64,000 nucleotides of DNA, taken from positions 1-64,000 of the forward strand of contig CP046868.1 of NCBI GenBank assembly GCA_009789175.1. Direction: 5' to 3'. How positions within the stretch are numbered: the first letter of the stretch is position 1; each line of letters begins with the position of its first letter. Shown one piece after another: positions 52,653-61,402 of this stretch. The stretch comes from Salinibaculum litoreum. GTDB taxonomy: Archaea; Halobacteriota; Halobacteria; Halobacteriales; Haloarculaceae. The notes below the pieces were generated by a model. That model had not been told where the DNA came from and did no database searches. It saw only the letters and a list, made by a program, of their open reading frames with translations. A program made the translations under genes and the position numbers.

Positions 52653-52710
52653 TGATCTGACACCTGGTTAGCGGTGAACAGTACGGATTTCACCGGAAAC
52701 GGGGTGTGGC

Positions 52711-53178
52711 AGTATCTGGGAACACCGGACACCGATTACTGGCTGATTATATTTACAAATATATTACTGTAATACGGTGCCCCCGGTTCAGTTCGAAGTT
52801 CGGAGTCCTTCAACGTGGTTTTCCCGTTTGTCCGGGGATAGCAACCGCGATTTTTCTGAGTAAGAGGAGCTTACAGTACCGGGGAGAACTGGTTACACCG
52901 GTAAGACATCAGTACAGACGGTATCAGGGATAGACTCCGCTCGGATCCCTCTTCGTCAAACAGACCAAAGGTCAGTCCGCTCATGCGGATCCGGATAGAT
53001 CATGCTCAGCGCAGGAAGTCGCGCTTCGCTTAAGTGAAGGTTACTCGACTATGGACGGCACTTCTCGAAACGTATACCTTACCTTTGATACCATTTCGGG
53101 GGGTTCGACGAGATATATTGGGGAAGTTTTATAGGAGCACTCTAAAATACCAAGGAGTGGACCACGACCAGATCATCT
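52711..53178. other. Gap right of origin B, no gene seen
   Basis: About 470 bp without a supported gene. It begins with an AT-rich stretch (52745-52770). A short frame at 52706-52933 is not haloarchaeal in composition. AT-rich promoter-like sequence with TATATT lies near 53113. Confidence 0.3.
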
Positions 53179-53499
53179 ATGATTAACGACATAACTGCCG
53201 ACACTCGACAGACAACAGCTGACGATTCGAGCGACAGAAATCGAACGACTGTATCGTATGACCCGGTTTCTGGAGGGAGTGATATCGGGACTTCCGTCGT
53301 AATGACTGTCGCAGAGGCGTTAGATGTCGATCCACTTGACCTCTCCCCGTCTCTCAACGAAATCCTCGACCCGGACGCGCTCAACTCCCTCTTCGATTCT
53401 ATGGACGGAGACAGTATGTCCTCGCTAACGTTCTCCGAATGGGACTGTACTGTTACTGTCTACTCGGACGGGCGTATCCTCGTCGAACACGACGAATGA
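53179..53499 (+). CDS. HalOD1 output-domain protein
   Basis: The 106-residue protein has a HalOD1 domain (VVMTVAEALDVDPLDLSPSL, then DPDALNSLFDSMDG and the hairpin FSEWDCTVTVYSDGRILV) after a polar N-terminal tail of 35 residues. It is the third stand-alone HalOD1 gene of the window, next to origin B. Confidence 0.85.
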   Translation: MINDITADTRQTTADDSSDRNRTTVSYDPVSGGSDIGTSVVMTVAEALDVDPLDLSPSLNEILDPDALNSLFDSMDGDSMSSLTFSEWDCTVTVYSDGRILVEHDE

Positions 53500-53713
53500 A
53501 TCCCTTCAGACGGGGTCTCTCGTTCGCTCATAGGTACCCGTAGCACCGCAAATACGCTTCAGACACACCGATGAAGGACGTTTCAGTCATACCGGTGGTA
53601 GACGAAAGTACCATGTCGCGGTCCGAGTAGTAACTCCCTGTGGAGGGTTTGTCCCTCTTACTACCCTGAACCACCATTACCCTTTTTTACCGAAGGGGCG
53701 AAATCCGAGTCTA

Positions 53714-53836
53714 ATGACGCAGCGATTGTCACGAGGCGATTGGGAACGGATCCGTCAGTTTGCAGAGACTCCAACCTATAAGCGCGAACCTGAAATGCTC
53801 GTTCCTGATGCCGATGACGAGGAGGCAGGAGACTGA
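53714..53836 (+). CDS. Micro-protein (40 aa), haloarchaeal
   Basis: A 40-residue protein, MTQRLSRGDWERIRQFAETP followed by TYKREPEMLVPDADDEEAGD. The composition is typical and the pattern (L)SRGDWERI(R)xFAETPxYKRxPExLVP looks like a conserved small protein I have seen in haloarchaea. Function unknown. Confidence 0.5.
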   Translation: MTQRLSRGDWERIRQFAETPTYKREPEMLVPDADDEEAGD

Positions 53837-54345
53837 ACGGGGCCCCTCTATCTGTATCTAAATCCCTGATGAAATCTAGAAACTATTCTTTAATCTTTAT
53901 CTGTGCTCTCGCGCTGGTACGACGCTAATTCTAGTAGTGCTTGCAATCCCACACCGACTTAGATCTCCCTCGTGAGCATGGCCAGTGGTATAAATCGTTG
54001 CAAGCACTACTATCAGTGTGCAAGTGATAGTGACGCTACTCCTGCGGTAATTCTTCGCCCGTGAAAGACACGAGAAACCGCCGCTTCTGCGATGCTGTCT
54101 CCTTCGAGAACGGGCAGGGGCTGATGCTAACCATTGTTGAACGTCGCTGATGCATTGCTGAAACTCTATTCGGGCGCACGTCAGCGAAGACTGTCGCGAT
54201 GTCGCGCGAAATATCTGACCCGAACCCGCCTGACAGGATACTCGTCACGATACTGCCGGTTACGTGTCGCTACTGTGTTCTGATACGATATACAGGACGA
54301 CGCAGAAAGCAAGACGGGAACTAGGAGCCACTCTCCAGTCGCCTT
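53837..54345. other. Gap with a MITE-sized inverted repeat
   Basis: About 510 bp. The main feature is the 15-bp inverted repeat at 53932-54012. A minus-strand frame at 54036-54248 has Ser/Arg-rich composition and is not called as a gene. Confidence 0.4.
53932..54012. mobile_element. 81-bp element with 15-bp perfect terminal inverted repeats
   Basis: TAGTAGTGCTTGCAA at 53932-53946 is exactly reverse-complemented at 53998-54012. The 51 bp inside have no coding potential. The size and perfect ends fit a miniature inverted-repeat element or a strong hairpin; no target-site duplication is obvious. Confidence 0.55.
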
Positions 54346-54627
54346 TTATTCTTCGAGCATGTTCTCGGATTGGATCTGACTCCAGATCTGTTCGCCGCGG
54401 TCCGTAATCCCGTACACGCGTCCTTTCTTCCTGTCCTCTGAAACGAGAAGTTCGACGAGATCACGTTCCCGCAGTCGTCGTAGGCTCCGTGAGATATGCG
54501 CGATCGATAGCTCTGAGTCAGTGGCGATCTGGGACGGCGTTGCTGGGCCCTCTGCTAATCGTTCTAAGACGGCGACGCGATACCGTGAGCTAATAACGAA
54601 CCCGATCTCATCCCATACTTCAGTCAT
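54346..54627 (-). CDS. Winged-helix transcription regulator
   Basis: The 93-residue protein is a compact winged helix: VISSRYRVAVLERLAEGPAT, PSQIATDSELSIAHISRSLR, then the wing KGRVYGITDRGEQIW. It resembles MarR/ArsR-like regulators common in haloarchaea. It is monocistronic, flanked by gene-poor DNA. Confidence 0.8.
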   Translation of the reverse strand: MTEVWDEIGFVISSRYRVAVLERLAEGPATPSQIATDSELSIAHISRSLRRLRERDLVELLVSEDRKKGRVYGITDRGEQIWSQIQSENMLEE

Positions 54628-55224
54628 ATTGTCCGATGTTAGCGTCTGGTATCCTTAATTCGTGTGTATAGTCAACCTTGAATTACCCGCTTACTTCCAG
54701 TTTAATCGAAACGTAATTGTGCCACAGTTACGGAACCAGACCAATTCCATCACAGTTTGTTACCTGATACTGCGCCGTTCCACCGGGACACGATACGATT
54801 GTGTTTCCTCGTGGTTCTCCAAGTAACTCCGGCCCTATTTGACTGCGTGTGGTTACAACTTTAAGCAGATGTTCCATCCGGATCGACCTATCGCTGCATC
54901 CGCACTGACCTCTCTGAGTTGATTCGACCTTGGCATCTACGATCAACGGAGTTCCCCGCGGTCCGACGGTACGCAGATGTTCTCTCTTGATCTGGTTTCT
55001 ATGCGTTAGACGCTCGCGGCTCCTAAAGACGATTATGGACCGTAAGATATTCTCGCGTATCAGCTCAGCTTCAACGATCTCACCCCGTCTGTTTCTGCAA
55101 CTGTCACCGAAACGCCGGGAGAAATCCGAGGTTTGCTAAACTCGACTGAGGACCGCAGTATCGGAGAATTTACTAAGTGGAATATAACAAAGCGACTCTC
55201 ACGGAGTGATGTTCGTGACTGCCT
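54628..55224. other. Gene-poor stretch
   Basis: About 600 bp. Short frames on both strands (for example minus 54946-54728) lack motifs and could be relics. The density of frame breaks here and the frameshifted gene that follows suggest a decaying region. Confidence 0.3.
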
Positions 55225-55412
55225 ATGGCTTCGCAACCAGACGGATCGGGACGGAATCGCGGATCGATCACGAACAGACAGTGCCGTAACTGCGGGCATA
55301 CGTCTCGAACCAGTTCGCTCGCGTGTTCGGCAACAATCAGAACAGAGTGTACGCGTGCCTCGATTGCTCGACGACTCGTGACCTCCGTGAAGGGGTTGCT
55401 ACGGAGGGTTGA
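55225..55412 (+). pseudogene. DUF7563-like zinc-finger gene with a 1-nt deletion
   Basis: The first frame codes MASQPDGSGRNRGSITNRQC with RNCG up to 55296. At GCGGGCA (55292-55298) the match moves one base: the other frame continues AYVSNQFARVFGNNQNRVYA, then CLDCSTTRDLREGVATEG, to the TGA at 55410-55412. Joined, CRNCG and CLDC form a one-zinc ribbon of the DUF7563 type (CxxCGxxVSxxFxRVFGxN). One missing G would explain the break. Confidence 0.7.
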
Positions 55413-55697
55413 TCCGTCGCATTCGTCGCAGCGTCGGTCCGTTCGCTCACACGACAGCTCTGCCAGCCGATGGCTCGCCACGGACGATGTGAGCACTCTG
55501 GGAACCAGTTACGAGGAGAACGCTGAGACCCAGCTACCGAGGAGAAAACCAACGCCGTCGGAAAATCCAAGCCGTAGGATCTTAATAACAATGCCCCAAG
55601 GACGGGTACCCCGGAGTAACCGCACTACTATGTCGAGTGTCGAGTATCGCCGCGCGATGGACGAACTGTTCGGTCGGTGTAGACCGTACCAATCACT

Positions 55698-56735
55698 ATG
55701 AATTACGAGACATCGAAGCGCTCGTTCTGGGAGCAGTTTCTCACTGTGGCTCGACAGGTTCCGGTCGACCTCTCAGTCGTCAATTTGTACGTGGTCGCGA
55801 CCGCCCTGGTGATTACGGTGTTACCGGCAGACGCGACGACGGTGAGGCCGATCGTTGTCCTGCCTCTGATCGTATTCGTTCCGGGGTACGTCCTCGTTGC
55901 GTTCTTGTTCCCGAGACGACACAGTTTGCCCGAACGGTTCCGAACGTTTTCCGAGGAACGAGTGACAGACGAGACGGCCGGATACATCGATCTGGTGGAA
56001 CGCGGTGCCCTCGGATTCGGGGTTAGCGTCGCGCTGGTCCCCATACTCGCTCTGGGAATCTCGGTGGCCGGGTTCGATCTGTCGACGCGGAACATCCTCG
56101 GAACGCTGGTCGCGTTCGCCGTTATCGGCTCCGTTCTGGCGGCGTTCCGCCGCTTTCGCGTCGCGCCGAAACAGCGGTTCACGCTCCCGGTTCGGCGCTG
56201 GTTCGTCGGTCTCCACGGAGCGCTGACCGGCGCTGGCTCGGTGACTGGAACCGTCCTGAACGTCGCACTGGTACTCAGCGTCATCATCGCGCTCGGCACG
56301 CTCGGTGGGGCAGTCACATCCCCCGCCGACGGCCAGGCGACCTCCGAGATAACGCTACTGACTGAGAACGGCTCCGGCGATCTGGTTTCGGAGGGGTATC
56401 CGAGTCAGTTCACCTCCGGCGAGGAGCAGGATATGACGGTTCGAGTGGAAAACAACGAACGCGAGGAAACGACGTACACGGTCGTGGTCGTCGTCCAGCG
56501 TGTCGATGTCACCGACGGCTCGGCGTCCGTCCTCGAACAGGAGGAGGTGACGCGACTGCAAAACACGGTCGGACAGAACGAGGTCTGGACGGAACGACAC
56601 GCCGTCGCGCCGGAGATGATCGGGGAGGATCTGCGACTTCAGTATCTCCTCTACAAGGACGGCGTGCCCGATGACCCCAGTCCTGAGAATGCGTACCGAT
56701 CCGCGTACGTCTGGATCTCCGTCACGGAGAACTGA
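55698..56735 (+). CDS. DUF1616 membrane protein
   Basis: The 345-residue protein has about five membrane helices (LYVVATALVITVLPADA, VVLPLIVFVPGYVLVAFLFP, ALGFGVSVALVPILALGISV and others) and an outer beta domain (about 225-345; TLLTENGSGDLVSEGYPSQF, VENNEREETTYTVVVVVQRV). This is the DUF1616 family, often found in surface-polysaccharide and glycosylation clusters of haloarchaea. Its stop overlaps the next start (TGATG), so the two are coupled. Confidence 0.88.
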   Translation: MNYETSKRSFWEQFLTVARQVPVDLSVVNLYVVATALVITVLPADATTVRPIVVLPLIVFVPGYVLVAFLFPRRHSLPERFRTFSEERVTDETAGYIDLVERGALGFGVSVALVPILALGISVAGFDLSTRNILGTLVAFAVIGSVLAAFRRFRVAPKQRFTLPVRRWFVGLHGALTGAGSVTGTVLNVALVLSVIIALGTLGGAVTSPADGQATSEITLLTENGSGDLVSEGYPSQFTSGEEQDMTVRVENNEREETTYTVVVVVQRVDVTDGSASVLEQEEVTRLQNTVGQNEVWTERHAVAPEMIGEDLRLQYLLYKDGVPDDPSPENAYRSAYVWISVTEN

Positions 56736-57316
56736 TGTGGCCCTGGGAACACCTCGCGGTGGGATACATCGCGTATTCGCTGTACACCCGTCGACGGTAC
56801 GGGAGACCACCTGATGGACCGACATCGGTGCTGCTCGCAGTCGGTACGCAACTCCCCGACCTCATAGACAAACCGCTCGCGTGGACGTTCGGCGTCTTAC
56901 CGAACGGATCGTCTCTCGCACATTCGCTTACCTTCGTTGCGCTATTCGTCCCGACAGTGCTTCTGGTCGCTCGGCTCGCTGACGTTCCACGTTGGGGTGG
57001 CGCACTCGCGTTCGGACATGTCAGCCACCTGCCCGGCGATATGCTGTATCCTCTGGCGACCGACGGTGGAGTCGCTACCTCGTTTCTCCTTTGGCCGTTC
57101 GTCCCCGGCCGAGAAACTGCTCCTCGGGGGTTCCTCTTCGAGTTCGAGACGTACTTCCTACAGTTCGTCCAGTTCCTCGGCACGCCGAGAGGACAGCTGT
57201 ACCTCGTTCTGGAACTCGCGCTCGTAGCCGCCGGTCTGCTCGTCTGGAACAGAGACGGCAGGCCGGTGCTTACGGACGTTCTCGCCCCCGGATCTCATTC
57301 TCGTTCTGGAGACTGA
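56735..57316 (+). CDS. Membrane-bound metal-dependent hydrolase (YdjM-like)
   Basis: The 193-residue protein begins MWPWEHLAVGYIAYS with the HLAxG(Y) metal site, followed by GTQLPDLIDKPLAW, LAHSLTFVALFVPTVLL and FGHVSHLPGDMLYPL. These His/Asp blocks match the YdjM/LexA-binding membrane hydrolase family. There are four hydrophobic segments. It is coupled to the DUF1616 gene. Confidence 0.85.
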   Translation: MWPWEHLAVGYIAYSLYTRRRYGRPPDGPTSVLLAVGTQLPDLIDKPLAWTFGVLPNGSSLAHSLTFVALFVPTVLLVARLADVPRWGGALAFGHVSHLPGDMLYPLATDGGVATSFLLWPFVPGRETAPRGFLFEFETYFLQFVQFLGTPRGQLYLVLELALVAAGLLVWNRDGRPVLTDVLAPGSHSRSGD

Positions 57317-57396
57317 CGTATTCGACTTCTTCGAGCGAGATCGCTGTGACCGAGATCAGAAGAGAACAGCCGTACCGATCGATCCTCCGATAGCCG

Positions 57397-58401
57397 CTAC
57401 CGGATCTTCTGGTAGAGGTGGGCCATCTTGTTCATCACGGGCGTCCCGTTTTCGATGCTGTGGTACGCTTCGAGTTCCGGGCCGAACTTCGCTTTGTACC
57501 GGTTGATCCGCGGCGAGTCAGCGCCGACCAGGTCGTAGTACGCCCGGCCGCGCTCTATCGCGTCGCGCATGACGCGCCAGTCGAGCAGGTCGTTGGTCGC
57601 GATGTCGACGTCCGCATCGGTACGGACGCCACCCTGCCACCGGTACACTCGTTCGCCGTCGTCAAGGACGAGCATGCCGCCGACGAACGTCCCGTCCACG
57701 TACAGCGTGTACGGGCGTAACTGCCCATCCGGGAGGCGGTCGAACAGGTCGATCACGAACGGCGTCGGCAGATGAAACGAGATGTCCTGTGCCTCGTACC
57801 GGTTCCGGACCTGTTCGAGGATCCGCTCTATCGCGGTGTGGCTCCCTTCTTCGATGACGTAGTCGGCGTCTTCCCCGTCCCGGATGTTGCTCCGCGCGTC
57901 GCTGCTGAACCGGCTTTTGACCGCCTCAGTCCCGTCTTCGAGGTCGACGAGGTACGTGTAATCGGGAGTCACATCGTGGTCGTTCCAGATGAACGGACGG
58001 AGGTCGTCGTACCGACTGTCTGTCCGGACGTGGGTGTATTTCGGACCGATATCGTTCTCGATACGCTCCATGCACCCGTCGAGGAACCGCTTCAGACGGC
58101 GCTCGCGTTTGCGTTGTTTCAGTTTCTCCATGTTCAACACGGCCGGCCCGAGATAGGGGACTCGTATCTCCGGCGGCGGCGAGAACGCCGTTGACACGGG
58201 TCCTTTCTTGATCTCGAACACCGGAAAGAGCCCCACAGCCTCCTGTCCTTTGAACCCAGCAAACCGATACAGGTTCGCGCTCGTGTACTCCGCCTGAACG
58301 TCGAGTGCGTCGAACTGGTGAAAGAGGTTCGTTCCGTCGGAACGGTCGACGTAACGGTCCCACTCCTCTGCGTCGTCGATAGTGCGAATTTCAATGCTCA
58401 T
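57397..58401 (-). CDS. FemAB/GNAT-fold acyltransferase-like protein
   Basis: The 334-residue protein has the two-lobed GNAT pattern of FemAB-like proteins: WDRYVDRSDGTNLFHQFDAL, LFPVFEIKKGPVSTAFSPPP, then VYRWQGGVRTDADVDIATND and YYDLVGADSPRINRYKAKFG. Family members transfer amino acids or acyl groups to cell-surface precursors. In haloarchaea they often occur in glycan gene clusters, as here. The substrate is unknown. Confidence 0.85.
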   Translation of the reverse strand: MSIEIRTIDDAEEWDRYVDRSDGTNLFHQFDALDVQAEYTSANLYRFAGFKGQEAVGLFPVFEIKKGPVSTAFSPPPEIRVPYLGPAVLNMEKLKQRKRERRLKRFLDGCMERIENDIGPKYTHVRTDSRYDDLRPFIWNDHDVTPDYTYLVDLEDGTEAVKSRFSSDARSNIRDGEDADYVIEEGSHTAIERILEQVRNRYEAQDISFHLPTPFVIDLFDRLPDGQLRPYTLYVDGTFVGGMLVLDDGERVYRWQGGVRTDADVDIATNDLLDWRVMRDAIERGRAYYDLVGADSPRINRYKAKFGPELEAYHSIENGTPVMNKMAHLYQKIR

Positions 58402-58483
58402 GCGTACGTGCGAGTTTTGATAGTCATGCGGAAGTGCGGATGCGGACTTCGGTGTTCGGCCGCGAGTGTCGCGTGTCGTTGGT

Positions 58484-58542
58484 CGCGCGCGAGTCTAGCG
58501 TGCCGATTCTCATATGCGAGTCTAACGTACCAATGCTCGTGT
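58484..58542. repeat. Imperfect 27-28-bp tandem repeat between two genes
   Basis: Two copies of GCGAGTCTA(G/A)CGT(G/A)CC followed by diverged ends lie about 28 bp apart (copies start near 58488 and 58516). They sit in the gap between the FemAB-like and phosphodiesterase genes. Confidence 0.55.
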
Positions 58543-58554
58543 CATCCCGGTCGG

Positions 58555-60177
58555 TCATTCGATGTACCCGAGGTTCGCGAGACGGTCCTCGACGCCGCCC
58601 TCGTCGGTCGTCGACCGCTGACGGTCGTATTCGGGATAGCTCCGTTCGCCGGACGATTCGACGGCCGGGAGGACCGTTCCGTCCATTCGTTCGTCGGCCG
58701 CCACGCCCATCGTCGCGAGTACCGTCGGCGCTACGTCGAACAGGTGGGCGTCCGTCAGGTCGACTGTCTCGTCGATGTCCTCTCCGGCGACGGCGACGAT
58801 ACCGTCTCGCTTGTGGTTCCAGGGTTCGGTCGGTTCGCCGAATCTGGACCCGGAGAGGCGCGCCGAGAGGAAGTGGTCGAAATCGGACGGTACTGCTATC
58901 ACGTCGGCCGCTTCGTCGGCATGTGGCCCGTGGAAGTACTCCTCGCGTCGTGCGACGTCCTCGAACACCGGTTCGCCGTCCGGCGTCCGGACGCCGGAGA
59001 GTCGGCGAACGAGGTCGTCGCGGACGGCCTCGTACTCCGACGGCGGGACGATCCCCGCTGGTTCGCGTCCTTCGAGGTTGATCCGGACGCCGCACTCGAT
59101 GCGGGAACGCATGTACGCCCGAGAGTCGGGGAAGTCGACCTGTTCCGTTCCGGCGCTGACGAGCGACGCGGGGACTCGTTTCGCGACGAAGTCGTCGAGG
59201 CCGACGAGTCCGAGCGCTTTCCCGATCCGCTGGCTCGTCACCCCGAACCGAGCCAGTCCGGTCATCACGTCTGCGAGCGCTCTCTCGTCCGGTTCCGTCT
59301 CCGTCTTCCCCGCTTTCAACTGTCCGTCGCGAACGGTCGCCCAGCTGGGCATGCCTTCTCCGCCTTTGACCGCAGTCACGTCGCCGGACTCCCGTAGAAA
59401 CTCGTTGACGCGGAACTCGTGACCGTGGTACCGACCCATTCCGTGGTCGCTTGCGACCACGACGGTGTCTGGGTCACAGTCGTCTAAGATCGCGCCTACC
59501 TGTTCGTCGACGGCCTCGTACACGGCGCGGACGGTTCTCTGGTCTCCCGGCTGGTCGTGGAAGACGGTGTCCGTGACCTGGAACTCCACGAAGCCGAACT
59601 CCGGGTCGAAGCGGTCGACTAGATATCGGAACGCTTCGCCGCGGGAGCGGGCGACGGACGCGTACTCCTCCCGCTGGGCCGTCTCCCCGTCTACGTCGTT
59701 CGGGTAGACGCGGTACGAGCCGATCTCCTCGCGGACGTCCGCTAACAGACCGGCCGGGTGACAGTTCGGGTCCTCGGGGGCCATGTATCCGGGAACGAGC
59801 GCCCCGTCGAACTCGCTCGGAGGATGCGTCACCGGAACGTTCACGACGACGCTGGATTGTCCGACCGAGTCGAGTAGCCGCCACAGCGGTCGTTCGTCGA
59901 CGTGCGTCGCGTTGACGACCTCCCAGTCGTACCCGTCGAAGGTAAGAAAGTCGAACACCCCGTGTTTGCCGGGGTTCATTCCGGTGTACAGCGACGGCCA
60001 GGCACTGGCCGTCCACGGCGGGACCTGCGATTCGAGCGGCCCGCTCGCTCCGTCGTCCAGTAGCCCGGCGAGATTCGGCACGGCACCGTCCGCGACGAGG
60101 GGATCGAGGACGCCGTGACACGCCGCGTCGATGCCGATGAGAATCGTCTTCGGTCCAGTCGTTTCCCGACTCTCCAT
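58555..60177 (-). CDS. Type I phosphodiesterase/alkaline-phosphatase-fold protein
   Basis: The 540-residue protein has the metal-binding start KTILIGIDAACHGVLDPLVA, the nucleophile region PPWTASAWPSLYTGMNPGKH, and later sites FVEFQVTDTVFHDQPGDQ, VVVASDHGMGRYHGHEFRVN and HLFDVAPTVLATMG. It belongs to the AP superfamily (nucleotide pyrophosphatase / phosphodiesterase or sulfatase-like). No signal peptide is seen, so it may work in the cytoplasm. In archaeal glycan clusters such proteins are frequent but uncharacterised. Confidence 0.87.
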   Translation of the reverse strand: MESRETTGPKTILIGIDAACHGVLDPLVADGAVPNLAGLLDDGASGPLESQVPPWTASAWPSLYTGMNPGKHGVFDFLTFDGYDWEVVNATHVDERPLWRLLDSVGQSSVVVNVPVTHPPSEFDGALVPGYMAPEDPNCHPAGLLADVREEIGSYRVYPNDVDGETAQREEYASVARSRGEAFRYLVDRFDPEFGFVEFQVTDTVFHDQPGDQRTVRAVYEAVDEQVGAILDDCDPDTVVVASDHGMGRYHGHEFRVNEFLRESGDVTAVKGGEGMPSWATVRDGQLKAGKTETEPDERALADVMTGLARFGVTSQRIGKALGLVGLDDFVAKRVPASLVSAGTEQVDFPDSRAYMRSRIECGVRINLEGREPAGIVPPSEYEAVRDDLVRRLSGVRTPDGEPVFEDVARREEYFHGPHADEAADVIAVPSDFDHFLSARLSGSRFGEPTEPWNHKRDGIVAVAGEDIDETVDLTDAHLFDVAPTVLATMGVAADERMDGTVLPAVESSGERSYPEYDRQRSTTDEGGVEDRLANLGYIE

Positions 60178-60459
60178 ATCGGTTCAGTGATGCGAATTTC
60201 CCTTTGTTATGCAGGGTATAGGGCTGGAAACCCGAGACACGGCGTCGAGTACGGTGATACTACTGTCCGACTCCGAGAAATTCACGATCAGATCTGAGAA
60301 CCTGTCCTGTCGATCTGGTCGCAGGGGACCGCTGTTCGTCTCGACGGTTCGTTCGTCAGACGAAACAGTCGTAGAGATAGGTCGATTGAAAACGGTGCAC
60401 GTCGTCGATTATCGGTCGCCGACCCGTACGTCGGTCCGGCTTTCGGTAATCGCCTCGAT
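60178..60459. other. Gap, no gene seen
   Basis: About 282 bp between two minus-strand genes. It probably holds the promoter of the phosphodiesterase gene (TTTGTTATGC near 60203). No small gene or repeat is evident. Confidence 0.3.
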
Positions 60460-61011
60460 TCATCGATTCATGTTCACCAGGTCTGCGTCTATCTCTGGTT
60501 CGTGGTACCTGTTGTAAAGGTAGTTAGCGACGGCCGAGAGACCGAACGCGACGATGATGGCGATGCCGGCGACGTACTCCGGAACCGCGGCGAAAACGGA
60601 GACGTCGAACGCGACGAGCGTGTACAGTACCGCGCCTGCGACCGCGACCGCGAGGTAGTACATCTGCCAGGGGAGCGTCTCCTCGTCGCTGCTGAGATAG
60701 CTTCCGAGCTCGTCCGCTCGGTCGGCCAACGTCACTATCCCACTGTCTTGATCGTACTCGATGATGCCTGCTTCGTCTAGTTTCGGGATGTGCGTCTGAT
60801 ACAACGAGACGTACACCCGTTTTCGCTGTTGACTTGTGAGTTCCTCGACGTCCATGTCGTTCTCCCAGGCAGCGACTTCGTCCGCCAGTTCCCGCAGTTC
60901 GACTGGCGTCCCTTCCTGGCGCAAGTAGTACAGTACGAACCTGCGTCTAGGGCTGCTGAGGAGATCGAACACGACGTCCTGCGATAACGCGCTAGTGTCG
61001 GATTGAGACAT
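60460..61011 (-). CDS. DUF7344-type winged-helix membrane protein
   Basis: The 183-residue protein has an N-terminal winged helix (about 10-100; VVFDLLSSPRRRFVLYYLRQ, VYVSLYQTHIPKLDEAGIIE, YDQDSGIVTLADR) and two membrane helices (MYYLAVAVAGAVLYTLVAF, YVAGIAIIVAFGLSAVANYL). I recognise it as the haloarchaeal DUF7344 group: regulators tied to the membrane. It sits just upstream of the divergent sugar operon and may control it. Confidence 0.85.
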   Translation of the reverse strand: MSQSDTSALSQDVVFDLLSSPRRRFVLYYLRQEGTPVELRELADEVAAWENDMDVEELTSQQRKRVYVSLYQTHIPKLDEAGIIEYDQDSGIVTLADRADELGSYLSSDEETLPWQMYYLAVAVAGAVLYTLVAFDVSVFAAVPEYVAGIAIIVAFGLSAVANYLYNRYHEPEIDADLVNMNR

Positions 61012-61402
61012 TAATTGAACGCGGTTTGTCAGCTCTGGTATTGCTACCTGCCCGTACGTAGACTCCTAGAGCGAGGTATACCGGTATCACCACTTTGTTA
61101 CATACCGGTTACAGTCAGGGTAACGATGTAATACTAGATATGCACACTCTGACGGTGCCTACGGACCGAAAACGCCGGCGCTGGCGTGCTGTCTATCGGC
61201 CTGTTGGGTGAAGGTGTCTTATACTCTGGCTCAAGGGGCTGAATAACAAAGGCATCTGCATAATAAGCAGAGAGTAGCCTTTCATGCCGCTTGCACTGGG
61301 ATACGGCTGGGGGACCACAACCCGGCATATACGAACAAAACGCACTGAACCGTCCATCGAGAGACCTCCATCCGAGGAGACCGCGACTCCGGAGGTGAGT
61401 AC
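61012..61402. other. Divergent promoter region before the sugar operon
   Basis: 391 bp between divergent genes. AT-rich, TATA-like words occur at 61120-61140 (TAATACTAGATATG) and 61245-61270 (AACAAAGGCATCTGCATAAT). No gene is convincing. Confidence 0.4.

Larger units (their letters stand above)
51796..52710. other. Putative replication origin B with six ORBs
   Basis: ORBs of the type TTTCACCGGAAACGTGGTGT occur inverted at 51796-51817 and 51838-51866, and forward at 52022-52042, 52478-52506, 52624-52652 and 52688-52710. The sites at 51838 and 52478 match over about 35 bp including flanks and face each other. Between them lies an AT-rich run at about 52300-52345 and an iteron-like block at 52120-52205. 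With the adjacent orc1/cdc6 this is the usual haloarchaeal origin layout. Confidence 0.88.

Noticed and set aside
54036..54248. Minus-strand frame beside the inverted-repeat element, possibly transposase
   Set aside because: No DDE or HTH motif and biased Ser/Arg composition.
54728..54946. 72-codon minus-strand frame ending in GTAQYQVTNCDGIGLVP
   Set aside because: No recognisable domain, and it lies in a gene-poor decaying stretch. It could be a relic but cannot be supported.
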